Shown: positions 1 through 8,544 of the stretch, in pieces
Layout of the letters: each line of letters opens with the position of its first letter
Position numbering within the stretch: position 1 is the stretch's first letter
Assembly: GCA_021772705.1 (NCBI GenBank)
Contig: JAJFLN010000729.1
Coordinates: 1-35,846, forward strand
DNA length: 35,846 nucleotides
Direction of reading: 5' to 3'
Source: Candidatus Cloacimonadota bacterium
GTDB taxonomy: Bacteria > Muiribacteriota > UBA6191 > JACPRK01
The notes under the pieces: model-generated
The model's database searches: none
Told to the model about the DNA's origin: nothing
Seen by the model: the letters and a program-made list of their open reading frames with translations, nothing else
Translations under genes and position numbers: made by a program

Positions 1-111
1 GCCTTGATAGCCGAGGATTGGGAAAAGCTGCGCGAACTGGCCAAGGCCAAAACGCCGAAGCAAGCGCCTGTGGGCCCCTCGACAAGCTCGGGGCGAACGG
101 ATCCGGAATAG
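1..111 (+). CDS. 3' end of an unidentified gene (ALIAEDWEKLRELAKAKTPKQAPVGPSTSSGRTDPE*), its C-terminus running into the dispersed repeat
   Basis: Open frame from base 1 to TAG at 109-111; the last ~11 codons lie inside the repeat. Confidence 0.4.
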   Translation, partial: ALIAEDWEKLRELAKAKTPKQAPVGPSTSSGRTDPE

Positions 112-141
112 GCCAGGGGACCCCCTACGGGACATGCACCC
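76..141 (+). repeat. Dispersed REP-like repeat, left copy; 90-141 is a perfect 52-bp inverted match to 35735-35786
   Basis: ggggcgaacggatccggaataggccaggggaccccctacgggacatgcaccc equals the reverse complement of 35735-35786; 76-102 matches the reverse complement of 8106-8132 at 25/27. Confidence 0.9.
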
Positions 142-3111
142 GGGCAGAGGGGGCTCGTCTGCCAGTATGACGTCGTCTGTTTCGACGAGATCTCGGGAGT
201 CTCTTTCGATTCCAAGGACGGCGTGAACATCATGAAGGGCTACATGGAGTCTGGCGAGTTCAGCCGAGGCAAGGAAAGCATCCGAGCCCAAGGCGGCATC
301 GTGATGGTGGGCAACTTCGAGGTGGACGTTCAGCAACAGCAGCGGATCGGCCATCTCCTGAGTCCCCTGCCGCCGGAGATGAGGAACGATACGGCGTTCC
401 ACGATCGGATCCACGCCTTCGCCCCGGGCTGGGACTTCCCGAAGCTCAACCCCGGTGAGCATCTGACGGACCACAACACCGGCGAGTGGATCGACCGAGT
501 TAAGGCTGCCCTGGACGAGATGGCGAGCAATCCCCCTGAGGGCTACAGGCCACTGTACCTGTTCCCCGGCGTGGAGATTTCGGTCCACGGGGGGATTCAC
601 CTGCTTGCGCTCTTTGGTGTCGAATCCTCGACCTCGGATGTCGACTCACTTCTTGGCGACATTGGATTTCCGAAAGATCGGAAGGGAACCTCTGGCGGGG
701 TTACCCGAGATACTTTTCAAGTAGTGGCTTGGAAAATTCATGAGGCTGGGGGTTTGGCACTTCCAGCCCATGTCGACCGACGCAACGGGCTGTTCGAACG
801 AGTACCGCAAGCGGAGCAAGAGATCGAGGCTGCCGGATCGTTCCGACACGGCGGACCAACGCTTGGGGATGCAGTTTCGTGTGAACAGGTTTTTGCCATG
901 GAGGCGGTTTCTCAAACGTTCGACACTCCGAAGCTATATGACGAAGCGGGGCGGCCGTGGACGAGAGTACTCGGTACCGACTCGCACCACCCTGACGGTG
1001 ATTCCGGTCAGAACTTCCCAGGCAGCCGGTTCACGTGGATCAAGATGGCGAAGCCCACACTGGAGGGGCTGCGGCTTGCGCTCCTGGACGGTGAGCTGTC
1101 CGTTCGCCGATCGGCCCCAGAGAAAGCCGACCCCAACGAACACGCTCCGAAGGCAATCGAGTTCATCGAAGTCACCAACGCCAGGTATCTGGGCCGTTCC
1201 AGACCATTCGAGTTGGTATTCAATCCCTGGTTAAATGCCATCGTCGGAGGCCGCGGGACTGGAAAGTCGACCCTAGTCGAGTTCCTCAGACTCGCGTTGA
1301 GGCGGGGCAGCGAGATTCCGCCGGAGCTGAAGAACGACTTCGAGCGATACAGCTCGGTCACGCTACAGAGTGGTAAGCCAGGTTTGCTGACTAGCGAGTC
1401 AGCCCTCAAGGTGGTTTATCGAAAGGACGGGGCCCGCTTCCTGCTGCAGTGGAGTCCGGCGGGTGATGTCGAGTCCATACAGGAGTGGGTCGACGGAAGT
1501 TGGGTAGCGGCAGAAGGAGAGATTTCCCAGCGGTTTCCGGTCCGGATCTACAGCCAAAAACAGATCTACCACCTCGCGGGCGATCCGCGGGCCTTGTTGA
1601 AAGTCGTCGATGATGCCGAAGAAGTCGGTCATCGAGCCTGGCATGAACAGTGGTCCGAAGCGGAAGGCAGGTTCCTGAGCCTTCGCTCCAAGGTCCGGGA
1701 GCTGCAAGCTGGGATCCTGGAGGAACCACGTCTTCGGGGGGAGCTCGATGACGTGAAGAGGAAACTCGAAGTCTTCGAGAAGAGCGGCCACGCTCAGATA
1801 CTGAAGGAGTACCAGAAGCGACGCCGACAGCTTCAAGAACTGGAGTCCTGGGAAGATAGCTGGACCGAAGGGGGGGGACGGCTGAGAGCTGCCATTGCGG
1901 AACTGGCGCCGAGTTCTCTCGACGAATCGGTGATCGACACAACTGTTGAAACCGATACCAAGCTGAAGGAGCTTTGCCGCACTACAGAAAGGTCCATTGC
2001 TCAGGTCAGCAAGGAGGTCGAGGAGCTGGCGAAACGGCTGGACCTGACTGTCGTCGAGTGGCGTAACCAGCGAGATGACTCGGACTGGAAGAAGGCCGTC
2101 GACCAGTCTGTCCAGGCCTATACGGATCTGCAATCCACTCTTGAGCAGCAGGAAGCCGGAAGTCCGTCGGCCTACGGTGACCTGGTTCAACAGCGACAGA
2201 CCATCGAGCAGAGGCTGAAGGAGCTGGCAAATCGCCGGGAGGAAGTCACACGACTTAGACAGCAAGCTGATGAGTGCTTGCAGCGACTGCTCGAGCTGCG
2301 CCGGGAAAGGACAGAGTCTCGCCGCCGGTTCCTCGAGAGTGTCTTGAAACAGAACAAATACGTTCAGATCCAGCTCGCTGAGTACGGAGACAAGGACTCA
2401 GTGGAACGAGAGATTCGCGAGCTATTGCGACGGGAGGGCGGAGGTTTCGAGAAGGACATAGGGCAACCCGATGGCGAGGGCTTGCTCGGAGGGATCTACT
2501 CTGCCGGAGATGATCCGGCAGAGGTCGAACAGGGGATCGCGGAGTTCAAGAAGACTCTCTCGAACATCGCGGCCGGTTCCCACGACCTCGCAACGCTGGC
2601 GGACCGGCGGTTCGCCGGGGTGGTGCAGAAGCTTCAGCCGGAGGAGCTCGACCGTATGGAGCTCTGGTTCCCGGAGGATTCCCTGCGAGTTCGCTATAGC
2701 TCGACCACGGGGACCGGGAGGTTCCGACCCATTGACGAGGGTTCACCCGGCCAGAAGACGGCGGCGCTCTTAGCCTTTCTCCTGAGCTACGGGGAAGAAC
2801 CACTGATCCTGGATCAGCCCGAGGACGATCTGGACAATCACCTCATCTATGAGCTCATCGTAGGGCAGTTGAGGGAGGTAAAGTTGGGCCGTCAGGTTCT
2901 GGTCGTGACCCATAATCCGAACATCGTGGTTAACGGTGATGCGGAACTCGTCGTGGCTCTAAAGTCCCAGGGAACCCAGACGGTGCAGGCCTGTACCGGC
3001 AGCCTTCAGGAGGATCGAGTGCGGGCGACAATCTGCGATACGATGGAAGGTGGCCGTGACGCATTCGAGAAGCGTTACCGAAGAATCTTTCTGGGAGGTC
3101 GCCGTGCTTGA
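142..3111 (+). pseudogene. Chimeric ORF: internal fragment of BREX Lon-like protein BrxL (~142-465) fused in frame to a 5'-truncated PHP-domain/SMC-like AAA ATPase of the TrlF family
   Basis: N-terminal YDVVCFDEISGVSFDSKDGVNIMKGYMESGEFSRGKESIRAQGGIVMVGNFEVD...PPEMRNDTAFHDRIHAFAPGWDFPKLN is BrxL-like. From TDHNTGEW..FPGVEISVHGGIHLLALF onward it is PHP/TrlF-like, with Walker A VGGRGTGKST, coiled coil, PLILDQPEDDLDNHLIY and VVTHNPNIVVNGDAE. An in-frame stop (109-111) lies upstream inside the repeat. Confidence 0.8.
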
Positions 3112-3632
3112 CACGCCCGAGGAGCTTCTCGCCAAGATCCGTCTTGGCGAGGACACGTCCCTGGAGCTGAAGTCGGTTCAGTTCCGAGGGGACAGGGTCT
3201 CGGCTCCCAAGCGGGAGGCCCTCGCCGACGAGATCGCTGCCATCGCTAACACTCACGATGGTGCCCTCGTCCTCGGTGTGGACGATAAATCTCGTGAGAT
3301 TCTGGGTGTTCCCGTCGAGCGCCTGGAGGCTCTGGAGCGATACGTCTTCGAGATCTGCAGCGACAGCATCCGGCCCTCGGTTCAGTTCCGGTCGTTTCGG
3401 ATGGAGCTACCCGACGGAACGGGAAGGAGCAGAGCCGTCTTGCGTCTGGAGATTCCACGCAGCCTCTTCGTTCACGAGAGCCCGGGAGGTTACTATCAGC
3501 AACAAGGAAGCTCTGCCAGGAAGATGTCTCCCGAAGTTCTCGCCCGATTGTTCCAGCAGCGGAGTCAGGCGCGGTTGATCCGATTCGATTCCTGCTGCGG
3601 AGGTCTCTGTCGATCCGGCCGACCCTGTGTAG
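3104..3632 (+). pseudogene. AlbA_2/Schlafen-type putative DNA/ATP-binding domain protein, apparently frameshifted near its 3' end
   Basis: ELKSVQF...KREALADEIAAIANTHDGALVLGVDDKSREILGVP is typical of AlbA_2. The GTG start at 3104 overlaps the TrlF stop. Shifting frame at ~3590 gives RFD|PAAEVSVDPADPV*, which looks more protein-like than the listed ORF's Ser/Arg/Gly-rich tail. Confidence 0.65.
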
Positions 3633-3879
3633 GGGAAAGCTCAGGCAGGCTGTTTCGCCTCAGCGAGTGGAACAGCGGATGGCGCCCGGAGTCCTCTGGG
3701 GCGGCTACCTGGCCCGCTGCCGGTTCCGTCAGTCCCGCCAGTAGGAGCTCGACACAGGGTTTCTGTGTCCGAGTTCAACATCTCCGGTGATGGCCGGTAG
3801 AGAGCGACTGGCCCCGAGGCAGTTCGGGTTGAACGTGACGAGGCTTTGCGGTGCTACGCTCCCGTGACACGGCTCCGTT

Positions 3880-4860
3880 ATGAAGGTCAAGTTCATCCTG
3901 CCGGCGCTGACCGAGGCCAAGAGCCCTTTCTGACGTTCCATCAAGTACTCCCTCTTCCCGCCCCTCGGCCTGGCAACCCTGGCCGCCTACCTGTCATCGG
4001 ACGACGAGGCGATTTTGGTGGACGAGCACGTCGAGGAGGTCGACACCGACAACGAGCCGGAGCTGGTCATTATCCAGGTCTACATCACTAACGCCTATCG
4101 GGCCTACGGATACGCGGACCACTATCGCGCCAGGGGCTGCACCGTCGCCCTGGGAGGCCTACACGTCACGAGCCAGCCCGAGGAGGCCCGAGGGCACGCC
4201 GACTCGATCTTCCTGGGTCCCGCCGAACACACCTTCCCGGCTTTCCTCGAGGACCTGCGGCGCGGCAGACCCAAGCCCGTCTACGTCTCCAGGACGCGGA
4301 CTCTGAAGGGTCTCCCCCAGGTTCGCCGCGATCTGATCCGGCGAGAGCTGTACCTGGTCCCCAACTCCATCACCGTGTCCCGCGGCTGTCCCCACAACTG
4401 CAACTTCTGCTACAAGGATGCCTTCTTCGAAGGGGGCCGGACGTTCTACCTCCAGGAGGTGGACGCTGCGCTCGCCGAGATTGACCGCCTCCCCGGGCGA
4501 CACCTCTACTTCCTCGATGATCACCTGCTGGCCCACAGATCCTTCGCCGCAAGGCTGTTCGAAGGGATGCGAGGGATGAATCGTCTCTTCCAGGGCGCGT
4601 GGACGGTGGATGCCATCCTCGAGGGGGACCTCATAGAGAGGGCGGCGAAGGCTGGCCTTCGGAGCATCTTTATCGGCTTCGAAACACTCTCCAGGGATGG
4701 GCTGAGGATGAGCAACAAGGGTCAGAACCTCGATCGGGACTACCAGGCCGTGATCAGGCGCCTCGACGGCCTCGGGATCTCGATCAACGGGAGCTTCGTC
4801 TTCGGCTTCGACGGTGAGGACGAAGACGTCTTCCCTCGCACCGTTTCTTGGCCAGCTTCA
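3880..4860 (+). pseudogene. Radical SAM protein with N-terminal B12-binding domain; in-frame TGA at 3931-3933 and degraded C-terminus
   Basis: MKVKFILPALTEAKSPF*RSIKYSLFPPLGLATLAAYLSSDDEAILVDEHVEEV...VSRGCPHNCNFCYKD (CxxxCxxC)...GFETLSRDGL...FVFGFDGEDEDVF. After ~4850 the listed 464-aa ORF runs antisense to the TPM gene. Confidence 0.75.
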
Positions 4861-4953
4861 GGAACTACAAGCAACACCTTCTCGACGTCGACTCACTGCT
4901 ACGCATCCAGGAGAGGACGAAGGATCGGGGAGCTCGATAGCCGGGGGGACACC

Positions 4954-6189
4954 TTACCAGCCGCCGGAGGCGCCGCCGCCACCGAAGCTGCCGCCGCCGG
5001 ACAGGCCGCCGCTGAAGCCGCCGCCCGAGAAGCCTCCTCCTCCGCTGCTCCAGGACGATCCGCTTCTCCCTCCCTGGATGTGCAAGAATCCGTAGACACC
5101 GGGACCGTAGAGCCAGGACCAGGGGTTGGCATGTCCGTACTGAGACTTCAGGAAGAACCAGACCATGGCCGCTGCCAGGGCCGCGTTGACCAGAAACAGC
5201 AGCACCTGCGTGCCCAGCGGAGCCCGCTGCTTCTTCGACTCGATCCAGATCATCAGGCCGAGCAGAACGGCCAGGACGAGGGTCATCACGGTCTTCGCGG
5301 CCGGGAGGAACATGGAGGCCGTCGCCGCCCCGACGGACATCAGCAGACCGATGTCGACTGGCTGGACCTCGAGGGTGGTCCCGTCGTTCGTCCCGACGGA
5401 ATCTCGTAGCCGGGAAGCCAGCCCCAGCACGGCTGCGCCGTTCACCAGTGCATGAACATGGAGGTCCTCGCCGATCAGGTACCGGGCGAGCAAGACCGAG
5501 AGGCCCATCGCGAGCGGGAAGGCTGCCGCGGCCGGGAAACGGCAGAACAGGGCCGAACCCAGCCCCAGGACGAGGAAGTAGATCACCAGCGGATAGACCC
5601 CCTGCCGCCGGCTCGCCAGGGGAGGTAGGCCGACCGCTTCGCCTTCGGCTGCCTTCATCAACTTCCGGAACCCTTCCCGGATGCCGCCGGCGATGTCCCC
5701 TTCCCGGAACCGAGGAGCCATCACCCGTCCGATGATGTCGCCAGCCAGCCCGTCCGGAACGGCTCCCTCCAGTCCGTATCCCACCTCGATCCGGATCTTC
5801 CGATCGTCCAGGGCCACGACCATCAGCAGTCCGTCGTCCCGATCCGCCGTGCCGAGGGCCCAGCTCTCGGCCGTCCGGAGCGAGAACGCCTCGATCGATT
5901 CCCCGTCCAGGCTGGGGATGATCAGCAGGACGAAGGTGTGGCCCGTATCGGACTGATACTGCTCGAGCATCGAATCGAGGCGGGCTGCCTCGGATGGTAT
6001 CAGGACTCCGGTCCGATCGTTGATCCGCCCCTTCAACTGCGGGACCGACGGCTCCGACGCTCGGGCGGAAGTCGCGCCGGCCAGGGCCAGGACCAACGTC
6101 AGAAGCGCCGCCAGCAGCAACGTCCCGCTTGCGGGGACAGCTGCCCACGAAAGCCTCCGCCAAACCGGAACGCGAATCAATTCAGACAT
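4954..6189 (-). CDS. TPM domain (YgcG-like) membrane protein with Gly/Ser-rich C-terminal tail
   Basis: INDRTGVLIPSEAARLDSMLEQYQSDTGHTFVLLIIPSLDGESIEAFSLRTAESWALGTADRDDGLLMVVALDDRKIRIEVGYGLEGAVPD; ends GGGFSGGGFSGGLSGGGSFGGGGASGGW. Confidence 0.88.
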   Translation of the reverse strand: MSELIRVPVWRRLSWAAVPASGTLLLAALLTLVLALAGATSARASEPSVPQLKGRINDRTGVLIPSEAARLDSMLEQYQSDTGHTFVLLIIPSLDGESIEAFSLRTAESWALGTADRDDGLLMVVALDDRKIRIEVGYGLEGAVPDGLAGDIIGRVMAPRFREGDIAGGIREGFRKLMKAAEGEAVGLPPLASRRQGVYPLVIYFLVLGLGSALFCRFPAAAAFPLAMGLSVLLARYLIGEDLHVHALVNGAAVLGLASRLRDSVGTNDGTTLEVQPVDIGLLMSVGAATASMFLPAAKTVMTLVLAVLLGLMIWIESKKQRAPLGTQVLLFLVNAALAAAMVWFFLKSQYGHANPWSWLYGPGVYGFLHIQGGRSGSSWSSGGGGFSGGGFSGGLSGGGSFGGGGASGGW

Positions 6190-6838
6190 GGACCACCTCG
6201 TCGGGGAGCTCGTTCACGTCGTCCTCCCGTCGAGGGAATGCGGCACCCAGCTCCTGGCCCAGCTCGTCGATCACCTGGCAGATCGCATCGGTTCCGCGTC
6301 CTGCCTGGATGCCCGCCGTGATGCGGTCGACCTTGCCTCTCCAACCGTCGATGCCGACCCGTTCGTGGATGCCTCGGTCGCCCAGGATGACCACCTGCCG
6401 CTCCAGGCACGAGATCAGGATCAGCACGCCCGAACGTTCCCGGGTCTCCGAGACTCCCTGCTCCATGAACTGAAGCGACGCCTGCCGCTCGGCGGCCCGC
6501 CGCTGTACTGGTATCGGCACGAAGGCGGCGCAGACCGGGGGATGAGCGCTGACGGACCAGAACATCCAGACCAGAGGGATCTGGCCGACCAGTATCCAGG
6601 CCGCGTCAAGCCAGGGCAGGAACTGGTAGGCCAGCAAGGCCAGCACGACTGTGGCCGTTCCGGCGGCCAGGGCGCGCCATCCGGCGTAGCTGTCGCTCGA
6701 CCCGGCGACGACGGCGACGATCTCGCCGGCGGTCTTCTCCTCGGCGGCCTTCACCGCCTGCTGGATTCGCGTCAGATCGTCGTCACCGAAGATGGGCTTC
6801 ACACCACATGGGTACAACAGGGCTGACGGGGGGAACAA
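6182..6838 (-). CDS. Second TPM-domain membrane protein
   Basis: AVKAAEEKTAGEIVAVVAGSSDSYAGWRALAAG...SGVLILISCLERQVVILGDRGIHERVGIDGWRGKVDRI; overlaps the 5' end of the neighbouring TPM gene. The true start may be the GTG near 6802. Confidence 0.8.
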   Translation of the reverse strand: MFPPSALLYPCGVKPIFGDDDLTRIQQAVKAAEEKTAGEIVAVVAGSSDSYAGWRALAAGTATVVLALLAYQFLPWLDAAWILVGQIPLVWMFWSVSAHPPVCAAFVPIPVQRRAAERQASLQFMEQGVSETRERSGVLILISCLERQVVILGDRGIHERVGIDGWRGKVDRITAGIQAGRGTDAICQVIDELGQELGAAFPRREDDVNELPDEVVHV

Positions 6839-6942
6839 GGGTGGGGAACCGGTGGGCGTGCACCACCGCCTTCCACCGGCTTCGGCGGAAGGCCCGCTGG
6901 GCCTTCAGGACCGCAGGGACCCGGTCCTTCGCCAGGCGCGAC

Positions 6943-8034
6943 TCAGGGGATCAGCACTCCATCCAGATCGGGATTTGAGCCGTCGAGCTTCCAGATCCAG
7001 GCATCGAGGAAGTAGTGGAGGATCTGCGGCAAGGAGAGGACAGCCACGATGAGGGCCGTCGATTCATCCGTGATCTCTGGCAGCGTCCATGACGTGAGGC
7101 CCGGAAGGTACTCTCCCCAGACCATGGCATCCCAGAGGGTCTCCTCGAAGAAGGCCAGCAAGAATATGGGGACGAAGAAAGGAACCCACGTTGTTGCCGA
7201 GAACACTCGTACCAGAAGGGTCTCTTGCACGCCCACTGGCTCGTGGCCCCGCCACTTGTGCCGGCCGCAGTGAAGTATCAAGATCAGGAACGGGATTCCG
7301 TGGAACAGGTTCAGGAAGGCTGCCGAGATGAGAGGGTGCTCGAACCACCAGATCCCCACGAGCCACGTGAACCAGTGACCGGCCATCACCAGGTTCTTGG
7401 CCGGGTTGAACCAGTGGCTCGTTCGATACACGTAGATCTGACGCGCGATGTAGGCCAGCGCCGTGGCTCCGTAGATCGCAACGATGTCGCCCTCCAGGGC
7501 CGGGTCGATCTGAAAGATGAACTTCTCACCGGCGTTGAACCAGTCGAACATCCTCGTCGGTGATGCGTGCCACCACAGAACCGGTCCCAGGGCCCCTGCC
7601 CAGACAGCCCACTTGTCGAGGTGATAGTCGACGGAACTCGTTTCGTTCCCACGAATGCGGTACAGGGACACGAAGCCGTAGTTCTGCTTGATGAAGTGGA
7701 AGATCGCAATGTAGGCGAGGAGGGTCCAGAAGAGTGAGGCCGATACCAGGTGCAGCCGGTAGGAGAGATAGACGCAGACCGGGATCGGCAGCAGGTAGAG
7801 CCAGGGACGGCGGTGGAATTCCCCGGGATCGAAGTAGGTCCTGTAGACCGTGGCCCAGACGTGAGCGACATCGAATGCAATGATCACTCCGATGAATGCC
7901 CACAGCGGAATGGCATGTTCGGAGGGAATGGAGAGACTGCCGAGGGAGAGAACAGCCAGACCGATCGGGACCAGGAACATGGCCAGGTCCGTGCGCCTGG
8001 AGAGTATCCATAACCGGGAATGTCGATCCGTCAT
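6943..8034 (-). CDS. Polytopic integral membrane protein of unknown function
   Basis: 363-aa ORF with many hydrophobic segments and conserved-looking His/aromatic motifs (HFIKQNYGF, LFHGIPFLILILHCGRHKW). Confidence 0.75.
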   Translation of the reverse strand: MTDRHSRLWILSRRTDLAMFLVPIGLAVLSLGSLSIPSEHAIPLWAFIGVIIAFDVAHVWATVYRTYFDPGEFHRRPWLYLLPIPVCVYLSYRLHLVSASLFWTLLAYIAIFHFIKQNYGFVSLYRIRGNETSSVDYHLDKWAVWAGALGPVLWWHASPTRMFDWFNAGEKFIFQIDPALEGDIVAIYGATALAYIARQIYVYRTSHWFNPAKNLVMAGHWFTWLVGIWWFEHPLISAAFLNLFHGIPFLILILHCGRHKWRGHEPVGVQETLLVRVFSATTWVPFFVPIFLLAFFEETLWDAMVWGEYLPGLTSWTLPEITDESTALIVAVLSLPQILHYFLDAWIWKLDGSNPDLDGVLIP

Positions 8035-8097
8035 TCAGTCCAGCCCCTCATCGAACCGGGCGAGCCTCCATCCGACTCCAGCTCGTTTCCGTCCGGA

Positions 8098-8245
8098 AAC
8101 TCCCAATCCGTTCGGCCCGAGCCTGTCGAGGGCCAGTGTTGGAGCGGCAGAGACCCCTCTCCTGAGCTTGCCGAAGGGGCAGGCGATATGGCCGCCTGCT
8201 CCGCTCATCCCCTTCGGCGTGGCTCAGGACATGCTTCGACAGATG
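8098..8245. repeat. Cluster of REP-like GAGCYTGTCGAGG / CCTTCGGCRWGGCTCAGG palindromic units
   Basis: cggcccgagcctgtcgaggg; tctcctgagcttgccgaagggg; ccccttcggcgtggctcaggac; 8106-8132 is related to 76-102 in inverse orientation. Confidence 0.7.
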
Positions 8246-8309
8246 GCTACAAAGAAACAGCTGCCGTCTAATCGGGTGCCTGTCCCGCAAGGGGCAGCCA
8301 AAGGTGAGG

Positions 8310-8392
8310 ATCACGGAGTTCACGGAGAACACAGAGGATTCGGGGTGGAAAAGAACCTCCGTGATCTTTGTGAACTCTGTGTTCTCTGTGTA
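8310..8392. repeat. Imperfect inverted repeat whose arms are built from ~9-bp units of the form NNCACRGAG
   Basis: Left arm ATCACGGAG-TTCACGGAG-AACACAGAG; reverse complement of right arm TACACAGAG-AACACAGAG-TTCACAAAG-ATCACGGAG. Confidence 0.85.
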
Positions 8393-8464
8393 ACTTCCCG
8401 TTTCATCCATATTGGGACGGCGGGGCGCCGGTGAGTGACTCAGGACGAACGGGGCAGGAAGACC

Positions 8465-8508
8465 CGGCCATTCAGTCGTCCTGGATGCGGGCATCCATAG
8501 TGGGGCGA
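8465..8508 (+). repeat. Dispersed repeat module, 44 bp identical to the reverse complement of 35780-35823
   Basis: cggccattcagtcgtcctggatgcgggcatccatagtggggcga; contains hairpin TGGATG-CGGG-CATCCA. Confidence 0.9.
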
Positions 8509-8544
8509 GCGGGCTTCCGGATGGAAACCAGCCCGTGGCGGTGC

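Noticed and set aside
3931-3933. TGA as a selenocysteine codon
   Set aside because: The context matches a Trp position as recalled for the family; no SECIS-like element was identified and the gene is otherwise degraded.
4865-6163. 432-aa minus-strand ORF
   Set aside because: Alternative frame of the TPM gene; the 4954-6189 frame carries the TPM signature.
8310-8392. CRISPR-like array
   Set aside because: Units are ~9 bp, imperfect and arranged as an inverted repeat, with no spacer/repeat alternation or cas genes.
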